Positions 32,104 through 45,800 of a stretch of 64,000 bases of DNA are shown here, one piece after another (the first letter of the stretch is position 1; every line of letters begins with the position of its first letter). This stretch comes from Gordonibacter sp. An230. GTDB lineage: Bacteria > Actinomycetota > Coriobacteriia > Coriobacteriales > Eggerthellaceae. Both the position numbers and the translations under genes were made by a program. Below the pieces are notes generated by a model. It was not told where the DNA came from, searched no databases, and saw nothing but the letters and a program-made list of their open reading frames with translations. The DNA lies in contig NZ_NFJP01000014.1 of the NCBI RefSeq assembly GCF_002159915.1, positions 28,352 to 92,351 of the forward strand, given 5' to 3'.

Positions 32104-32471
32104 CATCTCCTGAGGTGTTTCGCGCCCCGTGCGCTTACATTGCGCCGTGAGCGGCCGCACGGGTGCGCCTAGCGGGCTGCAGCGTCTCCTTCGAGACGCT
32201 GTCTTGACCTGAGCGGGTGCGGCGTGCACGATGCGCCTTGTCGGCCGTCGCCGTGAAAAGGCCAGTTCGTCGATGTCTCTTCGTTAATGGTGGCCTTTCT
32301 TCGAAATTTTGTTTTCAAACCGTCATTTTCCAGGGGAGGGGGGTATTCACAAATATTTGCATAAGTTAGAATAAATTTCGTCTTAAAGAAATCGCAGGTC
32401 GTCTATTTATTTATGTGTATATTAAATAAATTTTATACTTTTTCAAAATTGTAATATTTGGAGGTTGACAC
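32104..32471. promoter_or_regulatory. AT-rich upstream region of the foldase gene
   Basis: A 9-bp perfect hairpin (CAGCGTCTC / GAGACGCTG, 32180-32201) is followed by a G-run and then, from about 32340 to 32460, a very AT-rich block (TATTTATTTATG, ATTAAATAAATTTTATAC), unlike anything else in the window. TATACT-like -10 boxes are present, but a single promoter cannot be chosen. There is no gene here. The region probably holds the promoter of the foldase gene and perhaps of the giant gene. Confidence 0.5.
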
Positions 32472-33728
32472 ATGTGTTTGCGAGAAGGTGGGTACTGGGG
32501 GTTGCCGATGCGGGCGATTGCGCTGGGATGTGCGGCTGCGTTGGTCGGCGTGCTGGTCGCGAGCCTTGCGGGCTGCGCATCGACTTCGGCAGACGACGCG
32601 ATCTCTGATGTGAGCCAAGGCACGGCGGCAACGGTGAACGGCAAACCGGTAGGCGAAAAAGCGATCACCGATTACGTGGCCACTTTCCGCTCCACCAATG
32701 CGTTGGATTCCACGGAGTCGTGGGGGCAGTGGCTGGCGACTAACGAACAGACTCCCGAGAGCGTGCGCGCCGACGTCATCGATTACTATGTCGATGAGTT
32801 GTTGGTGCGTCAGGCTGCCCAGGAGAGCGACGTGGCCGTTGACGCGTCGGAGATCGACGCGGAAATCGATGAAGCGAAGTCGCGTTTCACGGATGAAAAC
32901 GCATGGGCGTCGGCCCTCGAGCAGAGTGGGCTCACCGAGGAAACGTACCGTGAAACCATCGTTGAGCCCGGGCTTTTGCGCCAGAAGCTGCAAGAGAAAG
33001 TTGCTCCCGGTGCCGATGTGAGCGACGAGGCCGTGGCGCAGGGCATTTCGGAAAACGCCGAGCGATACGACGGTGCCCGCCGCTCCAGCCACATTCTGTT
33101 CGCTCCGGGTGATGAGGCAAAGGCGCAGGAGGTTCTGGACAAGATCACCTCTGGTGAACTTGATTTCGCCGATGCGGCCAAGGAGTACTCGACCGATGCG
33201 GTGTCGGCCGAGCGAGGCGGCGACGTGGGCTACGACGTACTGACCACGTTCGTGGACGAGTACGCCGATTCGCTGTCCGCTTTGAACGAAGGCGAAGTGA
33301 GCGGATTGGTAACTTCGCAATACGGCATTCACATCATCATGTGCACCGACATTGTTTCCATTCCCGAGGAGGGCGTCTCCTCCCTCGACGGGATACCCTC
33401 CGAAATCGTCGATCACGTGCGCATGACCCTTTCGGCAACCGACTCCGACACGGCGTTCCTCGCATGGTTCGACGAGTACCGTGCGGCTGCCGACATCGTG
33501 GTGAACGATATGCCCGAGGATCTTCCCTACGATATCGATATGAGCCCTTATCAGCAACAGGACCTGGGGCTTCCGGCCGAAGGAGTAACGGACGGCCCGG
33601 AGGATTCGGGTGCTTTGGGAGCGACGTCTCAAGGATCGGAGCCAGGCGCATCCGACGGCTCCGGCGAAGCGCCGGCAGACGGGGAGGATCGCCCCGACGG
33701 CTCCGCAGCTGAGGCTGATGGCGAGTAG
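32472..33728 (+). CDS. PpiC/SurA-type peptidyl-prolyl isomerase lipoprotein
   Basis: A 418-residue extracytoplasmic foldase. The signal peptide ends in lipobox LAGC, giving a lipid-anchored protein. A SurA-type N-terminal helical domain follows (TVNGKPVGEKAITDYVATF, DVIDYYVDELLVRQAAQESD), then the parvulin domain from about 205: RSSHILFAPGDEAKAQEVLD, DFADAAKEYSTD, GGDVGYD and TSQYGIHIIM. The last 60 residues are an acidic Gly/Ser/Ala linker. ATG 32472 has GGAGG eight bases ahead; ATG 32508 would give a more standard signal length. It is likely PrsA-like in role. The giant surface gene begins 151 bp downstream. Confidence 0.88.
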   Translation: MCLREGGYWGLPMRAIALGCAAALVGVLVASLAGCASTSADDAISDVSQGTAATVNGKPVGEKAITDYVATFRSTNALDSTESWGQWLATNEQTPESVRADVIDYYVDELLVRQAAQESDVAVDASEIDAEIDEAKSRFTDENAWASALEQSGLTEETYRETIVEPGLLRQKLQEKVAPGADVSDEAVAQGISENAERYDGARRSSHILFAPGDEAKAQEVLDKITSGELDFADAAKEYSTDAVSAERGGDVGYDVLTTFVDEYADSLSALNEGEVSGLVTSQYGIHIIMCTDIVSIPEEGVSSLDGIPSEIVDHVRMTLSATDSDTAFLAWFDEYRAAADIVVNDMPEDLPYDIDMSPYQQQDLGLPAEGVTDGPEDSGALGATSQGSEPGASDGSGEAPADGEDRPDGSAAEADGE

Positions 33729-33879
33729 ACCAGGTTTGCCCCGATATTCGGATTGGCGCCGACGAACGGCGGCGCGTGTGGCAAGCGAGAGAGCGATAGG
33801 TGTTGAGGATAAGGTGGCAGCGATGAGCCGACGAACGCGCATGAGCCGACCATTTGAACGCAACAGGGGAGAATGCACA

Positions 33880-36800
33880 ATGAATGATGCGCAGGACGCC
33901 GAGGTCAGAACCGTCTCGGTGTCTCCTTCGTTTAGAAGGAAGCCATGGGTGCGCGCGCTGTCGGTGGTGTTGTCGGTGGCGCTTGCGGCCACCATGTTCG
34001 ACGCATCGAGCTTGCGTGCGGCCGGCGAGGCGTTCGCAATGGACGGCCGGGCCGAACAAGCCGGTTTGTCCGACGAGGCGCCTGTTGGCGAAGGCGATCA
34101 GAGCGGCTCCAACGTTGGTTCGGAAGACCCGGCCGATTCGCCGCAGGACGATTCCTCGCCCGATGCGGAGGAAGGAGGGGAGGGCGTCGATGGTGGCGCC
34201 GGTGCGGTGAGCGACCCAGACGCATCGGATGATGAGACGCAAGGCGATCAATCCGCCGAGAGCGCGGGCTCGACCGAAGAGGCCCTTCCTTCTGCCGACG
34301 ACGGATTCGCTGACGAGCCGACCGAGGTCGACGATACGGCGGAGGAGGAAGCTGACGAGCCGACCGAGGCCGACTTCCTGCCCGAAGGCCTCGTGGAGGC
34401 CGCTTCGGTGCTCCCTCGAAAGCCTGAAGGGCTTGCTCAGGCAGACGAGGCTGCCAAAGCGGACCCCAGCTTCGTTGCCCCCGCTGATCGGGTGGGTCTT
34501 GCGCTTTCCGCCTACGGCTCTCCGCAGGATGCCGAAGGCGTGTTCCTCGCAAAGGGCACGCATGTGCGGACGAGGCTCGACCTTGGTTATCTGGCCAAGT
34601 CGCTCGAGGGAGGTCATTTGGGCGGCGCGTTCGAAGGAGATGCGCTTGCCCTGCATATCGAAGCTCCGTATCTGTATCGCGGCGAGGCGGGCGAGGCGGT
34701 GCGGACGCTTTCCCGCGAAACGTGGATGCTCCACGGGGGAGAGGAGTCGGGTGCTCGCGCGGCGCTGTTCTCGGAGGGAGTGCCCGCAGGGTGGTCTGTG
34801 TGGACCGAGCACGATGGCGCGTACCTCAGGCGAAGCGATGCCGATCTGCGCGCGGGCGTGAGCGGCCATGTGGTGCTGCGTTACGAAGGCGATGCCGACC
34901 ATCCGCGCGCGTTCGATGCCGATGCCGTGTTGCCGCAGATTGAGGCGGGCGTCGTGGGCGAGGGTTTCGCGGGCGAGCGCATAGGTGTGACGTTCTCGCT
35001 GGAGGCGTACTCGTTCACCAGCGCACAGGGCGACGTCGTGTATGGCACGGTCTCGCATCGCGTTGAAAACGCGCTCTCTCTGCGCAGCGACGAGAGTGCC
35101 ATGAGAGTGCGAGCTGCATGGGCAGAGGGTCCGTCGGCGGGCTCCGTTGCCGTCGGGGGCTGCGGTTGGGCGACGGGCGTTGTGGAGGTGTCGGTGCCTT
35201 CAGGCGCTCCCGCCGTCGATGCGGTCGAGGTGTTCGCAGGCTCTGCCGCCCAGGCGGCGCGCGCAGATGGGCCTGCCGCGGTGGTTCTCGACGTGACGGG
35301 GTTGTCCGCCGAGGCGGTGGCTGCGCTTGATCCCGCCGATCCTTCGACGTGGCAGGACCAAGGTGCACAAGCGCTCGATGTCTCTGTCGATGAAGCGGGC
35401 ATGGTGCGCGCTTCGCTTCAGGGCGGCATGGCACCGGGCTCTTCGGTGCGCCTGTGGGCGGCCTATCCGTTTGACGAAGGGTCGTTGGTTGTCGAAAGCG
35501 CTGAGGCCTACCGTCCCGTCCCGCTTGTCGCGGGCGCGCAAGCGCACCTCGGCGTTGGCTCTGCGGCCGTTTCGTGCGCCGACGAGGATGCTTCCCAGGT
35601 TGCGTTCGTTGCCGAAGCTCCTGAAGACGAGGCTCCCGAAGGCGAAGCCTCCGATGGCGAGGTTTCCGGGGACGGCGCGCTCGAGGGCGAGGAATCGGTC
35701 GTCGATGGCGACGGCGCCGAAGAGCCGCAGGGCGGCGACAGCGCCATCGTGCAAGACGACCCCTTCGGCATGGGCGCGCATGGGCCGATGAGGAAAGATA
35801 ACCAGCTCGACTTCGTCGGTCTTATCCGCCCCTTGGCAGAGGGGTACCTCGACAGCAACCTGTTGCGTCCCGAAGTGAGCGTGGTCACCTCTGCCCTCCA
35901 TGTGGGCAACAACCAGTTCCTGGTGCGCAGCACCGATAGCGCAGAGTTCAACGTGTCGGCCCCTCCCGGCTTCACGGAGGGCTATTTAGGCGGCGGCGAC
36001 AATAGCAACGAGTGGGCCGCGCGTGCCACCGACATACGCCTGAACATTCCCTTCCTTTACGTGGGCCCGGGCGGCGGCGTGATGGAGACGTACGACGAGG
36101 ACGAATGGCGGGAGAATCTCGACAAATACGGCGGCTCGGCCGACAACCCCATGAAGATCGCGCTGATGCCCAAGATGGACATCCTGAACGTTTGGGACAT
36201 CTACCGCATCCAGAGCAACGGCGTCCAGATCAAGGTCGATCGCGAGGATTTCGAAGCTGGCGGGAAGTACGAGAACGGCATCACGGGCGAGTATCTCCTG
36301 CGCTTCCGGGGAGGCAGGAGCGACTATCGTTTGGACAGGCAGACATGGATGAGCCCGTCGTTCAGCGTGGCGTTCTCGGGCAGCATTCCCGAGAACGCCG
36401 GCGGCACGGTGGAGATGGGCTACACCTATCGCGCTTACACCAACGCAGCGGGCGAGACCGTTACGGGCGAGGTGACGGCCGGCCCGGGCGGTACCTATGA
36501 CGGACGCTTCCTGCAGGCGACGTTCATCCGCACGAACCTTGAATGGGAGACCGAGATAGAAACGATGAGCGAGCCCGTTCTGTGGGATCGTTATAATTAT
36601 GCGGTGTACAAGGTGACCACCACCAACACCTCGTCCACGCAAGACAGCCTGATCGATTACCTCGGTTACTTCCTCAAGCCCACCAGCGAGGCGTTTGACC
36701 ATCGGGGCGTGCTCCAGCAAGACCTGATGGCTTGGGAGTACAAGGGCGATGGCGTGCCGCCCGAGCAGAACAGCGACTTCGACCCGACGAACGGGAAGAC

Positions 36801-39800
36801 CTACGTGGGCGTTCCCAAACAGGGCGGTGTTTTGCTGTACGACACCACCGGGTGGACCCAAGAGCAGTACGATCAGGTGGACATGGAGTCCTTCTCGAAC
36901 GTGGACGCGCTGGGCATGGAGGAGATCCCCTATCAGACGGGCGGCCAGGCCGGTCAGATCGCGTTTCAGGTGGAGGAGCCCGAGGGCGAGTTGACCAGCG
37001 GGACCGGCACCGACGCCTATCCCGAGGGCCCGCACGAGTCGCATACGGTTCTGGTCGCCATTCCCTACACCACCAACATTCCCGACTACAGCCCGGTGAT
37101 GTTGAAGGACGAAACGACGGTGTACTTCGGCCAGCGCGGAGAAAACGACTACTCTTGGACGCAGGAGTTCGAACGAGAGTCGGGTTTCGTGAAGCCGGAA
37201 TCTTCGTTCGAGTACGAAAAATATGCTGTGAAGTGGGACACCGGAGCGGATCTGTACGAAGCAGAGGGCCGCTTGGGCTATCTTAGCAGCTACCATATCA
37301 AGAACGTGCGCACCGCAGGCAACATGCCCATCGTGGGCACCAGCTTGGACACCACGTACGGTGCGGTGCTCAATGACGATCTGCCCGACGATTTTTGGCT
37401 GGGGAACGTTGAGGTGTCCATACAGGATCCTCACTTGACCGACCCCGAGCAGCAGTCTGCGGATATTGCCACGTGGTTCGATGTATCGAGCGGAAGCAGG
37501 GTCGTGCAATTCGAAGTGCAAGAATCCGATGGGTCCACCAGCTGGGTGCCGCTCGAGATGCCCGTAAGGCAGGAGCCGGCGTCGGGCGACACGGCGTCGG
37601 TGTGGCGCTTGGGCGGAGATGACCGCGAGACGAGCATCGCCGAAATGCTGGAGGAGCAAGGCATTGCGGCGGTTCCCGGAAGGGCGTATCCCGAGGGCGA
37701 GAAGCCGTCGCGCACCTTCACCGGCAACCTGCGGTTCCTGTTCGCGTCGTCCATTCCGGCCGAGATGGAGCTTCCTGTCGATCTGACCGTGAGTGGCTAC
37801 ATGCTCAATCCCGGCAACGGCGAGGAGCAAGTGCGCTATCCGAACACCGTGAAAGCCGACTTCGGTCAGAAGCGGTGGGTGGTGGGCACCGTCGACGGCG
37901 GCAATGAGTACCAGGCCATGCCGTTCGAAGGCGAGGAGTCCACGGGCACGCTAGTGTCCATCTCTCCCGTGAAGCCGCAGGTGGAGGCATTTGCCTACGG
38001 AAACGGCTCCGATCCCGACGACGGTACGCAAACCTTCGAGAAGGTCGCCGATGCGCCGTTGTCCGAATTGCGGTCGGGGTGGCGATTCCATGCGGAGAAC
38101 GCGTCGCCTTCAATGATAGAGACAGGGTATTTGGAAATCGGCCCCATGCCGGCAGAGGTTCACGGTGGGGCCAATGTGGGCTTTGAGGCCTCGCGTGTGA
38201 CGTTGAGCGCAGCGTTGTTCAAAAACGCCCAGGTGTCGGGTGTGACTTTGAGCTCTCTGAATTCGGCAGGACAGGAGCCTGCGCAGACGACGATCCCCGT
38301 CGACACGTTGCTCGAAAACTACCTTGATGCCGAGTCCGGCAACGTTATCGTTCCTCGAGACGCGTGGGGAGGAGGCTACCTGTCGGGCGTGCGCGTCGAT
38401 TTCTCCCAGTTCGCCGGAGGGGTCGATAAGGACGACGGGGCTTGGGTGGATGTGTTCGGCGCGCCGAGCATGGTGCGCGAGATAGAGCTTTCGGCAACGC
38501 TGTCATCGGCCTACTCCAATCCCGAGTGGGATCGAAAGGGGTCTGACTCCGCCACGTTGAACGTGGTGACGATCGAGCCGAAACTGAAGGTATCTCATGG
38601 ATGGAGCCAAGATGGCGGCGCGACCCAGACGACGGCGGTCCCGTATCGTTGGGGTCAGGGCGAAGGCGAGGACGCGTGGTACGAGTACACGCTGGAAAAC
38701 GCGTCGAGCTCGGCTGCGCGCAACGTGAACATCGACGCGACGCTTGACACCGTGAAGGTCGAGCAGGACGGCACCGAGCGAGGTTTCTTGCTTTCGGAGA
38801 TCGAGATCCCCGGATTCGGAACGTCGTTGGACGATCACCCATCGGGCGTGATCGCGGGCATCGATTTGTACGACAGCTCGCAGGAAGTGACGGGCGATGC
38901 GGCGACCGATCCCGATCCGGTCAAGTCGTTCTCGTCGGACGACCTTGCGAGCTTCCTCGGCGACGACGGCACGCTGCGCATCGCGGCTTCCGCATGGGAG
39001 GGCGCAGGTCTGGTGAAAACCGTGCGGGTTCGCTACGACCGTCTGAACTCCTCCTTCTCCGTTGAGCAAGGAACGCAGCTGACCATGCGTTTGCACGGCA
39101 GCGCCCAAACGCATGGCTCGCTGATGGATGGGGGCGGTCACAAGTTCAGCGAGACGGCGCCTACGACGATGCACTTCTATCCTTTGGAGGACATCTACGG
39201 CCCCGATGTGAACGTGAGGGCCTCGCACAGCATGCCCATCCAGCCGTTTGAGGCGCAGGTCTCCGGTGTGGCGTACAAGCCCGTCGGCGTGTTGCCGAAC
39301 GAGGACAGTTCCGCCGAAGCCAACGAGGTGGAGATAGCCAACAAGGCGAGGGGAGCGGAGTACCGCTTTACGGTGAAGAACTCCGGACTCGCCCGCTCCG
39401 ACGACGCCACGGTGAGCATCGTGCTTGACAGCGTGAGCGACAAGCTGACGGACATCGAGGGCGTGCGGGGCTTCAAAGCTGACAAGGTCGTTTTCAACGA
39501 AGGGCTGCTTTCGTTTGGCTCGAGCGCCGAAAATTCTGGCGAGAGCGCGTTTGTCGGGGCGTCGTTCACGTTCATGAACGAGGACGGCACGCTGCCCGAA
39601 GAGCCCAATGTTCATCTTGGCGCCGATGACGATGCGTGGAAGACGGATGCGGACGGCACGCGTTCGGTCGATCTTGCCGCGGGCGCGTTCGCCGATTATG
39701 CCGACCTGTACCTGAAGCAGATCGACCTGGAGTACACGGACGTCGATCCGCAAGTCGAAGGGCGCGAGATAGGTGTAGTCGTTGGTGGCCAGATCAACTG

Positions 39801-42800
39801 GTACAACAATGCGGACAACGCCGAGAAGCTCACCGCCACCACGAAGGCGACTCAGCATGGCACATACGATACGGCGGGCTCGTTCGCGGGCGCTGCGACC
39901 TTTAACGTGCCGCGTCCGGCGCTCGAGCTGCATACGTATGGGCGCTATGTCGAGCAGGACTACACCGAATCCGCCGAATCGGCTTCGGGCAACACCGACG
40001 GCGATCGCACCGTGACGACCGTGCCCTACGACCGCGACTTCACATTGTGGCTGAACCTGAGGAACGATCACCAGGTGTCGAGGCTCGATGACGTGGACGT
40101 GTCCGCGACGCTGCCCCTGTCGTTCGAGAAGGGCATCGCTCAGGGGGACGGCACCACGGCGGACGCTTGGACGGGTTTCCACACCACGCGCATCACGGTG
40201 GAGAGCGCGTTCATGAAAGCCTTTGCGGACGGCGAAGTTGGCGAGGTGGCGGTGACGGGCTACGCTCCCGAGGATGGCGCGAACGCCCAGGCCGAGGCAC
40301 GCACCGTGGTGCTGCGTCCGGAAGAGGGGTACGAGGCGGCATCGGGCGTGCCGGCCGCCTTCGTCACCGACGGCGGCGTGCGCATCGATTTGGTCGATGA
40401 GAGGCTGGTCATCACCGAGCAACAGCTGCGAGAGCAGCTCGGCATCGGTTACGTGACGGGCTTCGAACTGCGTTCGTGGAGGAACATGCAGGAGTTGCAT
40501 GTCGATGCCGATGCCCAGAACATCGTGTTCGATGGCTTCAGCGACGCGAACTTCGATCAGAGCGTCATCATGGGCGCCTCGTCGAAGAACCACCTGGAGG
40601 GCTTCCGCGACCACTTGCCGCAAGGCGATTCGTACACGATCACCCAGGCCGACAACTCGCGGGTGTACATGAGCAAGATGTACTACGACACGGTGAGCCG
40701 TGCGGCGTACAACGACGGTTCTTCCACGCGCGCCACCGAGCAGACGGCCGGTTCGTGGGACGAGGACCATTGGGGACATTCTTCCGGCGGTGAAACGAAC
40801 GGATCGTTGGAGATTGGCTACAAGGCGCAAGGATCGTATCTGGCCGATTTTCGCCAGGTGCTGACCAGCCCCACGCCGTTGGGCGAATCGAGCAGCGTGA
40901 TGCCGGAGTACGCTTGCTGCATGGAGCAGGGCCGTACGTACATTAACACGGACTATGACGGGTATCGGTACGAGCACCCCTACTACGAGACGATCGCGTC
41001 GAAGACCTACAATTCGGGCGCAACCATCGAGTTGACGCAGAAGCTGCCGGAAGACTACTTTGACGCATACTACGTGAAGGTCCGCTCGGCGGCGGTGCCG
41101 CACCTGCGCGGCATCCGCGTGAACTACGCCGACGGCACCTCCATGGACATCTCGGCCGAAGAGATAGCCGCGCAAGCCCAGACGCACGGGGCCGACTCGG
41201 TGGAGAAGGATGTCGACGGGCAGCCGTACTTCCGTCTGAACCTGCTGAAAAAGGGGCCGGAAGGGCAGCGCGAGCCCGATTTCGGCAGCGGGTCGCGCAG
41301 GGAGTACGCTTACAAGGACGCCTTCGAGGCGTACAGCGAAGAGGTGCAGCCGGGCAACGACATCGTTTCGAGCGTCACTTACACGATTGCCATCAACCAG
41401 AACCAGTTCGAAACGGGCGACAACCTCTACACCGACGGTTCGTGGGAGGCTGGCGAGGGCGGCGCGACCGCGGCCGTTCCCGACTTCGGCACATGGTACG
41501 GTTCAAGCCAGACCAACGAGACCGCATGGGTGAACAACATGGCGTTCGAGGTGACAGGGCGCTTTTATCGCGAATCGGGCCGCGACGAGGTGCCCGGGGC
41601 GAAGGAGATAGCGGCCATCACCTCGGTTGCGATGAAGGCAGGCGGCGAGTACTCGGGCAACGTGCGTCCCGGGGCGAAGGCCGTGGTTCGCTCCGATGCG
41701 CCGAACTCAAATGCGCGCGGCATGTGGTCGTACTGGGATAAGCATCGTTCCGGAGGGCGTTATCACACCCATGATCTTGCTCGTATGCAGCATCTGCGCA
41801 GCTACGCGAAGGTGAACATCCTCTCCGACGGCAACTTCGTGCGCAAGGGCGTGCACGATACGCTCACCATCGGGCGCGATTCAGACGAGAACGTGCGTTT
41901 CGCCGACGATGCGCACTTTTCGGTGTCGTTCTATCGCACGCATCCGACCGCTTACATGATGGACTCCGTCGGCACCGGTGCGACGACCAACGGGTTCTAC
42001 AATTACGAATCCTCGGACTACCGTTGGCCCGACGATTGGGCAGGGCGCGTTTCGTTCGCCGACAGAGTGACGCTCTCCGACACCATGCCCGAGTGCTTCC
42101 CCAACGACGACTTGGAGTACTACGGCTTCCTGGGCACGGGCATTCAGTTCGTGCCGGGTTCGGGCGTGTCGAAACGCCTGGGCGTCGACTATCCCGATGC
42201 CAAGATCACGTTCAGGACGCAGAAGTGGGTGTCTAACGGCAACGGCTCGTACCAGGCCGATGCCGCGCAGGCTCGCACGTTGGTGGTGCGCAAAGACGGT
42301 GTCTACCAGCAGGACGCGAACGGGGACGAGCAGCCTGTCTCCGATTTCGGCCTTGAGGACATGTTCGCTCAGGCCGATGGCGAGGGCAATGCGTACATCC
42401 AGTTCGCGCGGCCCGATGAAAAGCCTGCGGGCGAGATACAGGCGCTTCTCGATGCGGGCAAGCAACCGCTGGTGCTGGACCTTGGCGAGAACGAGTTCAT
42501 CGACAGCTACGAGATCGAACTGGGCAGCTATGCAGGCAGCGCTGATTACACCATCGAGACGGGCCGCGGCTACAACCCCGATACGGATGGAGACGAGTCG
42601 GGCATCGATTTGAAGGTGCTGGGCCGTCCTTACATCTATCGCGGTCAGGCCAATCCGCTCACGGGGAAGGTCACTGATGCCGACGATGCCGCGAACCACG
42701 TGGCGGCGCGCAGCTACTTCGACTATGCGCCCGACACGCCGGTCGCTTCTCCCGACCATAGGCTGACTTCCAGTTCGAGCAGCAACCACGTGGCAGACGA

Positions 42801-45800
42801 CGAGGCGTACTTCCTGGGCTATCTCATTCCCTACGGATACAATTTCAGCTTGCAGACCGAGGGGAACGGGTCGAGCACCGTGTCGATGTACGATTATCAG
42901 AAAGACAACCTCACCCCGAACAAAGCCGTGTTCGAGGCTCGGTTCTGGAACATCGACGACGGCACGAGCGATCCCGACGATCAGCAGCGCGCGTCGCATA
43001 TCAGCCACGTGAGGCTGGACGCGCAGATCGAGGACGGTTTCCGCCTGCAGAAGATATACGTGCCCCGACAGCTCATGCCGGGCGACGACCAGTGCCTCGA
43101 TAATTGGTTCCGCCTGACCGGCCTGTCCTTCGTCTCCGCCAAGAGCGGCGGTTCCGTTTCGTTGCAGCAGCTAAGGGACGCCGGCGCGGTGTCCGCCGAG
43201 CCCAACGCCGAGGGCGCCTACGAGATCGACGTGGAGAAGTACCTGCGCGCCGACGTCGCAAAACGCTTGGCGGGCGAGGAGTCGGAAGGGCTGACGAGCA
43301 CCTACAAGGCGGTGAGCGCCACCAACACGCTGCAGGGCGATGCGTGGGCGAGCGACAGCTATGTGAACCTCACTTACGAGAACCCGCAGGTGCGCAGCAT
43401 CTCTCTGACGTTTGACTCGCCGAATGCCGACCGGGCGAAACCCGAGACGATGCTCGACGCAGGGCAGTATCTGGCCGCCGATCGCAACGGGGGAGACGAC
43501 GCGACGAACTACGCCTTCAAATTCGACGGAGTGTTCGCCGACCGAAGCTCGGAGAAGTTCTCCAGTGCCGCCGAGACGGGCAACGATCCCGAGGCTGGCA
43601 ATTGGGACGCTTCGTCCACTCCCACGTTCGGCAAGCAAGGGTGCAATTTCCCAGGCCAGACGTTCACCAACTCGCTTTCCGTGAGCGACGTGCAGACCAA
43701 AGACCCCAACGCCGATCTGTTGGAGCCCGCATATCGCGATCCCAACGCCGCATATTCTTTGCGCCATCTGCTGGGCACGATGGAAACGTCGGTTGAGCGC
43801 GGGCGCGAAGTGGAATTGCGGACTCTTGCGAGCACGGAAAGCGCGACGGATACCGGCGATGCTGTCACGGGCTCTCAGGCAAACGGCCCCGCTTCCGATG
43901 GGGAAGCGGAGCGCGATGCTGTCACGGATGTCGCCGCAACGGGCCTTTCGACTATTTTCGCCTACGACAACGACGATCGCTCCATCGCCTCTCCTACAAG
44001 CTATGCGCCCGACGCGCAGGCTGCTGGCAGCGGCGTGCCCGACGGGGCCCTGCATGCGGGCGACTACATCGAATACGAGCTGTACCTGGGGGCCGCAGAC
44101 GACTCTTTGCTGCCGCTCGAGCATGTGGACGCGCGTTTCGAGACGAATCCCGGCGAGCGAATCGTGGGCTGGGAAGTGGCGAAGCAGCAAGGTTCGGACG
44201 GACGATGGGTCGAGCGCAACACCACGGAGGGCAACGACGGCAGGCCCTTGCCGGTGACGGCAACGATGACGAACGCGAGCGGAACGGTTTCGCGTCCGGC
44301 GCCGGCCGAGCGCGACCTTTCGCAGCAGACGGCGGTGCCCGCGTCGGCCGTCGAGATGGCGGACGCGGTGGGCAAGCGCCTGGCAGCGTTGTCCTTTGCC
44401 GATGCGGGTTCGGCGAACGGCGATTTCGGCACCGAAGGGGCTTCTGCCGATCCTTTGCCGCATGCGGCGACGGAAGGCTATGGGAACAATCGCAACCTCA
44501 TCTTCTCACTGGGCCACGATGCGCGCGACGAAGAAGACCCCGACGTGCGTCTCGATCCCGATGCCACGCAAGTGCAGCCGGGAGAGGGCGTCTACATACG
44601 CGTGATCACCCAGGTGACCAACGAGCGCGAAGCGAACGCCAACTACGATGCGGAAGAGGGCGTCGCGTTCGATCCGGACGAGCCTTCGTATGCGGGAGGG
44701 GAGACGCGCGGTGATTTCTATGCGGTGGCGGCGCCCAAGCATGGTTTCACGCAGTATCTCATAGAGAACGCCCTCGGCAGCGCATACAGCATGACGGGCC
44801 AGCCCGAGGTGTTCGCCTCTTCCGACGATGTGGGTCGCTCCACGCGCGACGTCATCTATAAGCGCGGCATCGACAAGGATGTTCGATTCGACGGCAAGGG
44901 GCAGATGGGTGCGCAGGATTACTGGGCGTTCACGTTCTACAAGCATGCGAACCAAGCCACCCTCGCAGGCGAATTCACCGACGTGCTGTCCGACGGCTCG
45001 GCTGCCAACACCGACGGCAACCCCTTCCAGTTAACGGTGCAGAAGATCGCCAACAACACCTGGCACGCCACCGACATGACGGTGACGGTGAACTTCACCG
45101 ACGCCCAGACTGCCGGGGGCAACCCGTCGGGCAGGGCCCATTTCGAGTTGATCGATACTCCGAAGCTGGCGAACGGCACGAAGGATGTGCGCGTGGGCGC
45201 CGATGGGCGTCCGATCGATCTGGACTATCCCGATACGCTGCCCGACAGCGTGAACGGGCCCGATCCAAACGACGCAGGCCGTCCCGACCTGTTGATCGAG
45301 TACTTCGACTCGCGCGCAAATGATGGCGCGGGCGAGTGGGTCACTTACGACAAGCTCGAGGCCTCCTACGGTGACGCTGCGCCCGACGAAACGGACCATC
45401 TGTCAAACGACGGCCTGTTCCGCGCTGTGACGGGCGTGCGCTGGACGTATTACGACGTTCCCGCCACCTCCAACGGCACCGCGCCGTTCGCGTTCGACGA
45501 TGTGGCTTTGGTGGGCGTGGCGCGGTACCAGGACACGCGCAATCCGAATGGCGCTTCCACCACTGAGCAGCCCAATTCGTGGACGGGTGTCGACCGTGCG
45601 GATGTGGCCTACACGCATCGCCACAACGAAACCACCCAGCTCGATTTCACGAGTGTGGAGGATGGGCCGCAGAAAACTCCGGAGGTGAAGCACGGCCCTT
45701 GGCTCACGAAGTCGGACGGCGTGATCGCCGACACCGCGCAGACCTTCCGCCGTGCGCCGGTGATGACCTTCCAAAACCAGGTGTTCCAGACTGAGAGGGA

